Below, piece after piece: positions 1 to 7,102 of a stretch of DNA of 10,089 bases (position 1 is its first letter; every line of letters starts with the position of its first letter). Both the position numbers and the translations under genes were made by a program. The notes below the pieces were generated by a model, which saw only the letters and a list, made by a program, of their open reading frames with translations, was not told where the DNA came from and did no database searches. Source of the stretch: an uncultured Clostridia bacterium (lineage in GTDB: Bacteria > Bacillota > Clostridia > Oscillospirales > CAG-272); contig CAJGEA010000055.1 in NCBI GenBank assembly GCA_904502015.1, positions 1 through 10,089 on the forward strand. Direction: 5' to 3'.

Positions 1-14
1 CAAATCGAATCTTT

Positions 15-43
15 CAAAAAGCAATCACCGAGCGTGATATGCT
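15..43 (-). terminator. Intrinsic terminator after dtd
   Basis: Read on the minus strand, a stem begins three bases after the dtd stop codon. AGCA (43-40) pairs with TGCT (23-20), T39 is bulged, and ATCAC (38-34) pairs with GTGAT (28-24) around the loop GCTCG. A run of five T (20-16, the first shared with the stem) follows directly. This is the layout of a rho-independent terminator. The stem is short and only moderately GC-rich, so termination may be partial. It would close the recJ-rel-dtd unit. Nothing else could be supported in bases 1-14. Confidence 0.55.
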
Positions 44-45
44 CC

Positions 46-504
46 TTACTTTTTCCCCGTCAGCACGTCGCTCTCCATCACGATGGTCACGGGGCCGTCG
101 TTGACGAGGGACACCTGCATATCCGCGCCGAACACCCCGTGCCCAACGTGGCGCACAAGCCCCGCGGCGCGCTCAAGGAACAATTCGTAGAGGCGATTTG
201 CCTCGGCAGGGGCGGCCGCACCCAGAAAATCGGGGCGGTTGCCGTGCCTGTAATTGGCCAGCAGGGTGAACTGGGATACTACCAGCATCTCACCGTCGAT
301 GTCCTGCACCGAGCGGTTCATCTTGCCGTTTTCATCTTCAAAAATGCGCAGCTTGACCATCTTAGTCAGCAGCTTGTCGAGGTCTGCCTCGGTATCACCC
401 TCGGCGACGCCCAGAAGAACCAGCAGCCCGTGTCCGCATTCGCCGACACGCTCGCCGTCCACATCTACCGAAGCCGAGCGGACTCGTTGAATTACAGCCT
501 TCAT
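46..504 (-). CDS. dtd: D-aminoacyl-tRNA deacylase (DTD)
   Basis: Cytoplasmic proofreading enzyme that hydrolyses D-amino acids (and glycine mischarged on tRNA-Ala) from tRNA, recycling the tRNA. The 152-residue product is full length for the family (about 145-150). It opens with the typical MKAVIQRVRSASV start. The two DTD signatures are visible: SQFTL at residues 77-81, and NDGPVT at 135-140, which carries the Gly-cisPro dipeptide that enforces chirality by excluding L-amino acids. The ATG at 504 has a perfect AAGGAGG site at 518-512 with 7 nt spacing. That site overlaps the stop codon of rel, 12 bases upstream, so the two genes are very likely co-transcribed and translationally coupled. The rel-dtd order is the usual one in Firmicutes. 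A hairpin terminator follows. The sequence leaves little room for another identity. Confidence 0.97.
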   Translation of the reverse strand: MKAVIQRVRSASVDVDGERVGECGHGLLVLLGVAEGDTEADLDKLLTKMVKLRIFEDENGKMNRSVQDIDGEMLVVSQFTLLANYRHGNRPDFLGAAAPAEANRLYELFLERAAGLVRHVGHGVFGADMQVSLVNDGPVTIVMESDVLTGKK

Positions 505-511
505 GGGGATA

Positions 512-518
512 CCTCCTT
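512..518 (-). promoter_or_regulatory. Strong ribosome binding site of dtd overlapping the rel stop
   Basis: AAGGAGG on the minus strand overlaps the TAA stop of rel (519-517) and lies 7 nt before the ATG of dtd. This fixes the dtd start and suggests translational coupling. Confidence 0.85.
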
Positions 519-2733
519 ATGCGAATCCGCGGACAATGTCCACGACGTTCTTGACCGAGCGCAGGCGGCTGACGATGGAGTTATAGTGCTCCACGTTCTT
601 ACAGCTCACCGTGAAATTCAGGATAACTCGGCCCCCGCCCGCGGACTGGGAATTGACCTGCAGAATGGACACCTTCATCTCGGCGAGTGCGGTGGACACG
701 TCGGCCAGCACGCCCACGCCATCCTCGGTGTAGACCTGCAGATGCGCCTCATAGACGCTCTTGGCGTCGGGGGCCTCCCACCACGCCATCTTCCAGCGGT
801 CTGCCATATCGGGATTCCGCATACCCTGCGTGGCGTTGGGGCAATCCACCTTATGGATGGAAATACCGTATCCCTTGGTCACAAAGCCTACCACGCGGTC
901 GCCGGGCAAAGGGTTACAGCAACGGGCAAACTTGACCGAGCAGCCCTCGGCACCGTCCACCACAATGCCGCTGTTGGACTTGAGGTGACGGGGGCGGTTC
1001 TCGGTAACCACCTGCTCCACGGTCATCTCGGCGGGGGCAACCTCCTCGGTCGCATCGGGGCGAAGAGCCTCAAGCTCACTCTTCAAACGGCGGATGACCT
1101 TGGTTACGGTCAACTCACCGTAACCAATGGAGTTATACAGATCGTCGGCGGTGTTGTAGCCAATACGCTGGGCAATGGACTCCACCATCTCCTGCCGCTC
1201 GCTCTCCGAAAGACGGGGTGCGAGCTTCTTGAACTCGGCATCCAGCGCGGCGCGTCCCATGACGATGTTGTCAGCCCGCTTCTCGCGCTTGAACCACAGG
1301 CGGATCTTGTTGCGAGCCTCACTCGTACGCACGATCTTGAGCCAGTCGCGGCTGGGGCCCTTGGAGGCCGAAGACGTGAGGATCTCCACGATCTCGCCGT
1401 TCTCCAGCACGCGGTCGATGGGCACGATATTGCCGTTAATCTTGGCACCGATCATCTTGTTGCCAACCTCGGAATGGATGGCATAGGCAAAGTCGATGAC
1501 GGTCGAGCCCTGCGGCAGGGCCTGCACGTCGCCCTTGGGGGTGAACACGAACACCTCGTCGTGGAAAATGTCGATCTTGAGGGCGGTCATGAACTCCTCG
1601 GGATCGCGGGTGCCGTCCTCGGTTTCGATCAGGCGGGCGATCCACTCCAGCTTCTTGTCGAGATCGGCCTGGGAGGTCGCGCCCGACTTGTACTTCCAGT
1701 GAGCCGCCACACCGTATTCGGCGATATGGTGCATCTCCCAGGTACGGATCTGTACCTCAAAGGGAATTCCATCCCGTCCGATGACGGTAGTGTGTAGCGA
1801 GCGATACATATTGGGCTTGGGGATGGAAATATAGTCCTTAAAGCGCCCGGGGATGGAGTTGAACATCTCGTGGATGATACCCAAAACGGTATAGCACTCC
1901 AGCTCGGTATCCACGATGATACGCATGGCGTAGAAATCGTAGATCTCGTCAAAGCTCTTGTTCTGCTTGAACATCTTGCGGTAGATGCTGTATACCGTCT
2001 TGATGCGTCCCTCCAGCGTGAAGCGGATGTTGTTCTCCACCAGCTTATCCGACACGATGGAGCGAATGTTTTCTATGAAATTCAGGCTCTGCCCGTACTT
2101 GCGCTCGATCTCCTCGCGTACTTGGGCGCAACCGATGGGATCAAGGTACTGCATACCGAGATTCTCAAGCTCCTGCTTGATCTTCTGCATACCGAGGCGG
2201 TGCGCCAGCGGGGCGTAGACCTGCATGGTTTCAAGCGCGGTGATGCGGCGCTTGTGGTCGGGCTTGGCGTCCAGCGTGCGCATATTGTGCAGGCGGTCGC
2301 AGAGCTTGATGAAGATGACGCGCACATCCTTGGACATGGCGAGCAGCATCTTACGGAGGTTCTCAATGTGCGCCTCCTCCTTGTCCTCCACCTGCAGGGC
2401 CACCAGCTTGGTCAGACCCTCGACCAGCATGGCAACGTCGTTGCCGAAGCGCTTGGTGATCTCACGGCAGTTGGTCTTCTCGCCGCAATCCTCCACGGTA
2501 TCGTGGAGCAGGGCGGCGCAAATGGAGTCGGTATCCAGCTCCAGCCCCGCTACGATCTCGGCAACCGCGATGGGGTGGGTAATATAGGCTTCTCCGCTGG
2601 CACGGAACTGACCGTCGTGGAGCTTTGCGGCATAGTCGTACGCCGCCTGGATCTTATCGAGGTCGTATTTCTTGCCCGTGGCACGCAGAATATCCAGTAG
2701 TCGGTCAATGCCGACATGAACAGTTTGTTCCAT
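517..2733 (-). CDS. rel: Bifunctional (p)ppGpp synthetase/hydrolase, long RSH protein
   Basis: Makes and degrades the stringent-response alarmone (p)ppGpp, using ATP plus GDP/GTP. The 738 residues match the long RSH family. In order: an HD hydrolase domain (about 20-180) with R44, H53, the HD pair 77-78, E81/D82, D146 and N150 all present; the synthetase domain (about 230-350) with an RFKD motif at 297-300, Y310, and EVQIRT 326-331 followed by E333-M-H; a TGS domain (about 388-453); a helical region; a Cys-containing zinc-finger-like segment (C605, C606, H627, C631); and a C-terminal ACT domain (about 660-738). RFKD is the RxKD form typical of bifunctional enzymes rather than the ExDD form of RelA-only synthetases. 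With the intact HD residues this supports both activities. M309 replaces the more usual Gly before Y310. The ATG at 2733 follows AAAGGA at 2745-2740. It lies 53 bases after recJ and 12 before dtd. The symbol relA is also used in Firmicutes. Confidence 0.97.
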   Translation of the reverse strand: MEQTVHVGIDRLLDILRATGKKYDLDKIQAAYDYAAKLHDGQFRASGEAYITHPIAVAEIVAGLELDTDSICAALLHDTVEDCGEKTNCREITKRFGNDVAMLVEGLTKLVALQVEDKEEAHIENLRKMLLAMSKDVRVIFIKLCDRLHNMRTLDAKPDHKRRITALETMQVYAPLAHRLGMQKIKQELENLGMQYLDPIGCAQVREEIERKYGQSLNFIENIRSIVSDKLVENNIRFTLEGRIKTVYSIYRKMFKQNKSFDEIYDFYAMRIIVDTELECYTVLGIIHEMFNSIPGRFKDYISIPKPNMYRSLHTTVIGRDGIPFEVQIRTWEMHHIAEYGVAAHWKYKSGATSQADLDKKLEWIARLIETEDGTRDPEEFMTALKIDIFHDEVFVFTPKGDVQALPQGSTVIDFAYAIHSEVGNKMIGAKINGNIVPIDRVLENGEIVEILTSSASKGPSRDWLKIVRTSEARNKIRLWFKREKRADNIVMGRAALDAEFKKLAPRLSESERQEMVESIAQRIGYNTADDLYNSIGYGELTVTKVIRRLKSELEALRPDATEEVAPAEMTVEQVVTENRPRHLKSNSGIVVDGAEGCSVKFARCCNPLPGDRVVGFVTKGYGISIHKVDCPNATQGMRNPDMADRWKMAWWEAPDAKSVYEAHLQVYTEDGVGVLADVSTALAEMKVSILQVNSQSAGGGRVILNFTVSCKNVEHYNSIVSRLRSVKNVVDIVRGFA

Positions 2734-2786
2734 ACAGTATCCTTTCGGAATGAATTAAAATTCAAATGGTCTTATCATGTAGAGCA

Positions 2787-5033
2787 TCACAATATCCGCA
2801 TAGGGCGGCAGCGCAGGCCGCAAAACAGCGGAGATGCCTCCACCGAGGTCTTGGGCGCATCGAAATTCACCTCAAAGACGAACACGCCGCCGTCCAGCTC
2901 CTCCACGCGGCACACGCCCATCTCTCCCATAATGTGAAAGATCAGACGGAGCTTAACGGGGCCGATAGGAAAGCCCTCCCCGCCCGAAAGACGCGCGGTG
3001 ATCTCCCGCTCGGAGATGGTATGAAGGCCCGCGCGGGCATCGCGGCGAAGGATGGTAAACACCCGCGCTACATCCTCGCGCTCGGGTGCCGTTCCCTCAT
3101 CCGAGCGCATAGCGCCGCCGCCAAGGATCTCCTCAAAGCGGGCACGTGCGGCGCGGCAGGCGGCGGTGTGACTCTCAGCCACGCGCAGATCCTGCACCAC
3201 GAGCTGCAGACTCTGCACACCCTGATAATCGTTTACGTTGAGCTGGAACAGGATGTCGGCGCGATCCCCTGAAACTACGGGCAACCGCGCGGGAGACGTA
3301 CCGAACCATACGGCCTGCAGGGACATACCGTTCGCCATCAGCACGAGCTTTGTGTGCTTCCCTGCCCCCAGCGGGATGATGCGCTGTACCGTCGCGTCAC
3401 GCAAAAGGAAGACGGGGGTGTGGTTGCCTACGCCAAAGGGCTCAAGGCGCTCCAGCTCGCGAGCCTGCTCCATGGTCAGGTCGGCGGTCGTGATCTCACA
3501 GTCGGCCTCGTAGCGAACGGCGGTCATCTCGTCGGTCAGGTGGGCGGCGGCATACTCGTTGATGCGCTCGCGGAAGGCGGGTATGTCGCGGCGGCGCACC
3601 GTCAGTCCCGCCGCCAGCTCGTGGCCGCCGAAGCGCACAAGCAGATCCTCACAGTAGGACAGCGCGTCCACCAGATTCATGCCCTTGACGCTTCGTCCCG
3701 AGCCCTTGCCGATATCCTCGTCCGAAGGAGCGCCCGTAACGGCACCGTCAAAGGAAATGAGGATGGAGGGGAGCCCGTATTTCTCGGTCAGGCGGGAGGC
3801 AACGATGCCCACAACGCCCTGCATCCAATCGTCATTTTCCAGCACGAGAATGCGATTACCAAGGGTTCTTCCCCCGGCCGCCTCGGCGGCAATCTGCGCC
3901 TCAATGATGGAAAGTGCCTGCTCGGCAATGCGGTTTTCTTCCGCCTGCCGACGGGTATTGATCTCGCACAGCTCCTCGGCCAGCGCGGCGGCACGCTCGG
4001 GAGAATCGGCAAGCAGCAGCTCCACCGCCCGCATAGCGTGGGAAACACGTCCCGCGGCGTTGATGCGGGGGGCTATGCCGTAGCCCACCAACCCCGAATT
4101 GACCTTGCGGCGCGGTTTTTTTACGGGTTTTCCCTGCCCGTCCGCGGCAGGGCGGGTCTGCCCGCTCCCCGAAATGGCATCCAGAAGAGCAGCAAGCCCG
4201 GGGCGCTCGGTACGGTTCAGCATAGCCAGTCCGCGGGACACGATAAAACGGTTCTCACCGTCCAGCGGCATAACGTCGGCAATGGTGCCGATGGACACCA
4301 GATCCATAAACTGACGGCCGACGGCCTCCAGCGCCTCGATGGGCGACACAGAAGCACGAGCCGCCTCACACGCACACATGAATTTGAACACTACGCCCAC
4401 GCCCGCCAGTTCCTTGAAGGGATAGGGGCAATCGGGGCGGTGGGGATTGACCACGGCGGCGCAATCGGGCAGGTCGGTATAGCACTCGTGGTGATCGGTC
4501 ACCACGGTATCCACACCCAGCGAGTCGGCGTAGGCGATCTCGTCGCGCGCCGTGATACCCGTGTCCACCGTAATGATGAGGGTCACGCCCTCCTCGGCCA
4601 GCCGACGGACGGCGTCGATGGACATGCCGTAGCCCTCGGTGGCGCGGTTGGGTATGTAGCAGGTGACCTCTGCCCCCAGCGACGTGAGGTAGAGATAGAG
4701 CGAGGACAGCGAGGTCACGCCATCCACGTCGTAGTCGCCGTAGACCGCGATCTTCTCCCCTGCCTGCACGGCGCGGAGAGTGCGCTCGACCGCGCGCTCC
4801 ATATCCGCCATCTGCATGGGATCGTGCCACACGCGCTCGTCGTTGCCGAGAAACAGCTCGGCAGACGCGGGGGTATCGTATCCGCGCTCGGCGAGGATAC
4901 GCGCCGTAAGCCGCGTCACACCCAGCGCGTCCGAAAGGGCGTCGATGACCGTGTCCCTCTCTCCGCCGTTCTCTTCATACAGAACGGCCCACACACGCTC
5001 CCGCGCTCCGTTTTGGTTCTTCATATCATTCAT
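2787..5033 (-). CDS. recJ: Single-stranded-DNA-specific exonuclease RecJ
   Basis: 5'-3' single-strand DNA exonuclease acting in recombination and repair (DHH phosphoesterase family, metal-dependent). With the start chosen here the product is 748 residues. Motifs: GDYDVDG at 99-105, DTG at 157-159, TDHH at 179-182, SIGTIADVMPL at 248-257, APRINAAGR at 321-329, then the DHHA1 part with a GVVGIVASR stretch near 406-414, GSGRS at 444-448 and RFGGHELAAG at 467-476. A C-terminal OB-fold-like region follows. The frame is open to an ATG at 5093, but the ATG at 5033 is preferred: it has GGAG at 5043-5040 with 6 nt spacing, whereas 5093 has no good site and the 20 extra residues are encoded across an intergenic-type palindrome (5047-5063). 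A basic segment of about 25 residues (288-313, with KPVKKPRRK) sits before the APRINAAGR motif and looks like a lineage-specific loop. First gene of the recJ-rel-dtd cluster. Confidence 0.95.
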   Translation of the reverse strand: MNDMKNQNGARERVWAVLYEENGGERDTVIDALSDALGVTRLTARILAERGYDTPASAELFLGNDERVWHDPMQMADMERAVERTLRAVQAGEKIAVYGDYDVDGVTSLSSLYLYLTSLGAEVTCYIPNRATEGYGMSIDAVRRLAEEGVTLIITVDTGITARDEIAYADSLGVDTVVTDHHECYTDLPDCAAVVNPHRPDCPYPFKELAGVGVVFKFMCACEAARASVSPIEALEAVGRQFMDLVSIGTIADVMPLDGENRFIVSRGLAMLNRTERPGLAALLDAISGSGQTRPAADGQGKPVKKPRRKVNSGLVGYGIAPRINAAGRVSHAMRAVELLLADSPERAAALAEELCEINTRRQAEENRIAEQALSIIEAQIAAEAAGGRTLGNRILVLENDDWMQGVVGIVASRLTEKYGLPSILISFDGAVTGAPSDEDIGKGSGRSVKGMNLVDALSYCEDLLVRFGGHELAAGLTVRRRDIPAFRERINEYAAAHLTDEMTAVRYEADCEITTADLTMEQARELERLEPFGVGNHTPVFLLRDATVQRIIPLGAGKHTKLVLMANGMSLQAVWFGTSPARLPVVSGDRADILFQLNVNDYQGVQSLQLVVQDLRVAESHTAACRAARARFEEILGGGAMRSDEGTAPEREDVARVFTILRRDARAGLHTISEREITARLSGGEGFPIGPVKLRLIFHIMGEMGVCRVEELDGGVFVFEVNFDAPKTSVEASPLFCGLRCRPMRIL

Positions 5034-5046
5034 GTCAATCTCCATT

Positions 5047-5063
5047 CCGCCACGCAGTGGCGG
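5047..5063. repeat. Palindrome just before the recJ ribosome binding site
   Basis: CCGCCAC (5047-5053) and GTGGCGG (5057-5063) form a perfect 7-bp stem with the 3-nt loop GCA. It lies 3 bases upstream of the GGAG that serves the preferred recJ start. In the mRNA this stem could affect ribosome access. It is also the reason to doubt the longer RecJ N-terminus. No T run follows on either strand, so it is not a terminator. Confidence 0.7.
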
Positions 5064-5110
5064 CGCAAATACCTTTTGAAATTCATCTGACACCCGTGGG
5101 GGATGGGTGC

Positions 5111-5131
5111 GCCGTTTCCCTACGAAACGGC
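5111..5131. repeat. Inverted repeat, 8-bp stem
   Basis: GCCGTTTC (5111-5118) pairs with GAAACGGC (5124-5131) around the loop CCTAC. It lies in the gap between the flavoprotein gene and recJ. On the minus strand it is followed by GCACCC rather than T, so a terminator role is not supported. It would be in the 5' leader of recJ if transcription starts upstream of it. Confidence 0.7.
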
Positions 5132-5141
5132 TGACAGTATC

Positions 5142-5169
5142 CGCCCGATACTCGTTCTCCGATCGGGCG
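5142..5169. repeat. Inverted repeat, 8-bp stem with 12-nt loop
   Basis: CGCCCGAT (5142-5149) pairs with ATCGGGCG (5162-5169) around a 12-nt loop. It stands 10 bases from the neighbouring inverted repeat at 5111-5131. Together they give the region ahead of recJ a chain of stems. No function can be read from the sequence. Confidence 0.65.
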
Positions 5170-5204
5170 CCCCCGTTATATCATCAAATCTCTTTGGAAA
5201 ATCG

Positions 5205-5278
5205 CCCTCTCACCCGATTTCGTCGGGAGCTCTCCCATAGGGAGAGGTGGCACGCCCGTTCGGGCGTGACGGAGAGGG
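5205..5278. repeat. 74-nt cloverleaf-like palindromic intergenic element
   Basis: The outer arms CCCTCTC (5205-5211) and GAGAGGG (5272-5278) close a perfect 7-bp stem. Inside it are three perfect hairpins: CCCGA/TCGGG (5213-5217 and 5223-5227, loop 5), CTCTCCC/GGGAGAG (5230-5236 and 5240-5246, loop 3) and CACGCCCG/CGGGCGTG (5251-5258 and 5261-5268, loop 2). The layout resembles a tRNA cloverleaf in outline, but no tRNA anticodon arm or T-loop signature is present. It starts 30 bases after the flavoprotein stop codon. From memory, similar palindromes beginning CCTCTC with an inner CTCCC-GGGAG hairpin recur between genes in Clostridia genomes, so this is probably one copy of a dispersed repeat. 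That copy number cannot be tested here. Confidence 0.75.
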
Positions 5279-5307
5279 ATATTCGTAGAGAAATTGAGGG
5301 TTCGTGG

Positions 5308-6957
5308 TTAGGTTCGTGCGTCCGCAGGCGGCGCGTACCGAGCCAGAATCGCCTCGGCGACCTTAAGCCCATCCACAGCCGCGCTGGTGATGCCACCCGC
5401 GTAGCCCGCGCCCTCACCGCAGGGGTAAAGTCCCCGCTCGCCGAGCGCGCACAGATCCTCACCGCGCAGAATACGCACGGGCGCGGAGGTGCGGGTTTCG
5501 GCGGCGGACAGGACGGCATCCGGCATGGCGTACCCACGGATCATGCGGTCAAACGAGCGCAATCCGTACTGAAGGGAGGCACACACGAACGGCGGCAGCA
5601 CGTCGGACACGGGAGCCGGGCGGAAATGCCCGCCGCCCCGATACGAGGGTTGCACCCGCGTGGGCTCGTGGACCGCGCCCTCGCCCGCCAGGAAATCTCC
5701 CACGGTCTGCACGGGCACGTCGTAATTCAAGCCGCCCGCCGCAAAAGCGGCGCGCTCAATGCGCCGCTGGAAGGCGATGGCACCCAGCGCGCGCGAGCCC
5801 TCCACGGGCTCGATGTCCTCGGGCTGCACCGAAACGGCGATCGCGGCATTGGAATTCACGCCGTCACGGGCGCGGTAGCTCATGCCGTTGACCACCACGG
5901 TATCCTCCTCGGAGGCGGCGGCGACCACCTCTCCTCCCGGACACATACAGAAAGTATATACACCGCGCTCACCGCGGGTGTCCGACAGGCGGTATTCCGC
6001 CGCGCCGAGATCGGGATGCCCCGCCGCCGCGCCGTAGAACAGCCTGTCCACGTCGCTCCGCAGATGCTCGATACGCACGCCCACCGAGATGGGCTTTGCC
6101 TCAATGGGCAGTCCACGGTCAATCAGCATACGGTAGGTATCCCGCGAGCTGTGCCCGATGGCCAGCACGATCACGCCGGCGGACAGCTCACCCTTGCTCG
6201 TTCTGACCGAGTAGGTACCGTCGGACAGACGTTCGTAGCCGTCCATGCGGCAACGGTAGATCACCTCGCCGCCCATCGCGGCAATCTCGTCCAGCATACG
6301 GCTGACCACCGTACGCAGTATATCCGTGCCCACGTGGGGCTTAGCCTGCAATGTAATATCCTCGGGCGCGCCCATGTCGCGCAGGGTATCCAGCACGAAG
6401 GCGCACCGCGGGTCGTGAATACGGGTGAGGAGCTTACCGTCCGAGAACGTACCCGCGCCGCCCGCGCCAAACTGAATATTGGATTCGGTATCGAGATATC
6501 CCTCGCGGCAGAAGCGATCCACCGCCGCCACGCGATCCTCAACCGAGTCACCGCGGTCAATGAGAATGGGCGCGTAGCCCTCCCGTGCCAAAAGGTAGGC
6601 GCAAAACAGCCCCGCGGGGCCCATACCCACCACCAGCGGACGGGCAGCGAGAGTCTCGTCCCCCCGCACGACCGTCAGGGACGTGGGCTCAAAGGGCTTG
6701 GCTCCCGCGCGAAAGAGAACATCCTCACGCAGTCCCGCTGTTCCCCGACTCTCGCAGAGAACCGAGTAAACGAGGCGGATATCATCCCGCCGACGAGCAT
6801 CCACCGATTTTTTATAAAGGCGAAAATGAAGCGGCCCGGTCGGTATCCCGGCACGCTTCATTTTTTTCTCCGCTTTGCCGATCACCTCGGACTCGGGTGT
6901 TCCGACGGGCACCGAGATGCCCTCGATGATCGCCGCTTGGTATACCGTGTGCTTCAT
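5308..6957 (-). CDS. FAD-dependent dehydrogenase, COG2509-type (function unknown)
   Basis: A 549-residue flavoprotein of the uncharacterised FAD-dependent dehydrogenase family (COG2509), common in Firmicutes; the physiological substrate is not established. Residues 1-100 form an N-terminal alpha/beta part with many charged residues. The FAD-binding Rossmann motif GMGPAG is at 111-116. Family-typical stretches are NIQFGAGGAGTFSDGKL at 160-176, FCMCPGG at 336-342 (two Cys, possibly redox-active or structural), NSNAA near 368-372 and the C-terminal FAD motif GEGAGYAGGI at 514-523. No signal peptide or membrane segment is evident, so it should be cytoplasmic. The ATG at 6957 is preceded by GGAG with 6 nt spacing. 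It is separated from both neighbours by 145 and 274 bases rich in inverted repeats, so it may be a unit of its own, although no clear promoter is seen. Family is confident; role is not. Confidence 0.92.
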   Translation of the reverse strand: MKHTVYQAAIIEGISVPVGTPESEVIGKAEKKMKRAGIPTGPLHFRLYKKSVDARRRDDIRLVYSVLCESRGTAGLREDVLFRAGAKPFEPTSLTVVRGDETLAARPLVVGMGPAGLFCAYLLAREGYAPILIDRGDSVEDRVAAVDRFCREGYLDTESNIQFGAGGAGTFSDGKLLTRIHDPRCAFVLDTLRDMGAPEDITLQAKPHVGTDILRTVVSRMLDEIAAMGGEVIYRCRMDGYERLSDGTYSVRTSKGELSAGVIVLAIGHSSRDTYRMLIDRGLPIEAKPISVGVRIEHLRSDVDRLFYGAAAGHPDLGAAEYRLSDTRGERGVYTFCMCPGGEVVAAASEEDTVVVNGMSYRARDGVNSNAAIAVSVQPEDIEPVEGSRALGAIAFQRRIERAAFAAGGLNYDVPVQTVGDFLAGEGAVHEPTRVQPSYRGGGHFRPAPVSDVLPPFVCASLQYGLRSFDRMIRGYAMPDAVLSAAETRTSAPVRILRGEDLCALGERGLYPCGEGAGYAGGITSAAVDGLKVAEAILARYAPPADART

Positions 6958-6990
6958 TCAAATCTCCATTAACCTTTGCTTTCGGATTGC

Positions 6991-7017
6991 GGCGGTTTCA
7001 GGCCGCCCCTCTTGGGG
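6991..7017. repeat. Two overlapping, mutually exclusive small hairpins
   Basis: GGCGG (6991-6995) can pair with CCGCC (7003-7007). CCCC (7006-7009) can pair with GGGG (7014-7017) around TCTT. The two stems share bases 7006-7007, so only one can form fully at a time. They lie in the leader region of the flavoprotein gene. Switching between them would be speculative. Confidence 0.45.
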
Positions 7018-7021
7018 TGCT

Positions 7022-7053
7022 TGACGGATGGCCCCGCGCGGGGTCATCCGTCA
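7022..7053. repeat. 32-nt near-perfect palindrome upstream of the flavoprotein gene
   Basis: TGACGGATG (7022-7030) pairs with CATCCGTCA (7045-7053). Inside this, CCCC (7032-7035) pairs with GGGG (7040-7043) around GCGC. The only imperfection is 7031/7044, a G-U wobble in a plus-strand RNA and an A-C mismatch in a minus-strand RNA. There is no T run downstream on either strand, so a simple rho-independent terminator is unlikely. It lies in the 145-base gap 6958-7102, which otherwise holds only the smaller hairpins at 6991-7017 and a ribosome binding site. Probably a dispersed intergenic repeat or an RNA-stabilising stem. Confidence 0.7.
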
Positions 7054-7102
7054 GAAAACACGCACTCGTATGTTCAAATCATGAGAACTCGCAGGGATCC
7101 CG

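Noticed and set aside
15..24. Minus-strand TTG at 24 as the start of a further gene after dtd
   Set aside because: The AAGGAG at 47-42 is 17 nt away, and the bases between form a terminator hairpin with a T run, which explains the sequence better.
34..1797. Long plus-strand open frame (587 codons) antisense to dtd and rel
   Set aside because: It is the antisense shadow of two clear genes in GC-rich sequence. It has no ribosome binding site and its translation shows no domain, only His/Gly/Leu-rich antisense-type composition.
3354..5090. Long plus-strand open frame antisense to recJ
   Set aside because: Runs in mirror of a well-supported recJ, shows no recognisable motif and no start signal.
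5175..5180. Minus-strand TATAAC as the -10 of a recJ promoter
   Set aside because: The sequence 17 nt upstream (GATTTT) does not match a -35, so the call is too weak to list.
5205..5278. The cloverleaf element as a tRNA gene
   Set aside because: Length and outline fit, but there is no usable anticodon loop (the central loop has 3 bases), no T-loop consensus and no D-loop consensus.
5107..6972. Plus-strand open frame of 621 codons antisense to the flavoprotein gene
   Set aside because: Composition is that of a GC-rich antisense frame. It runs through the cloverleaf repeat, and the flavoprotein on the other strand carries all the family motifs.
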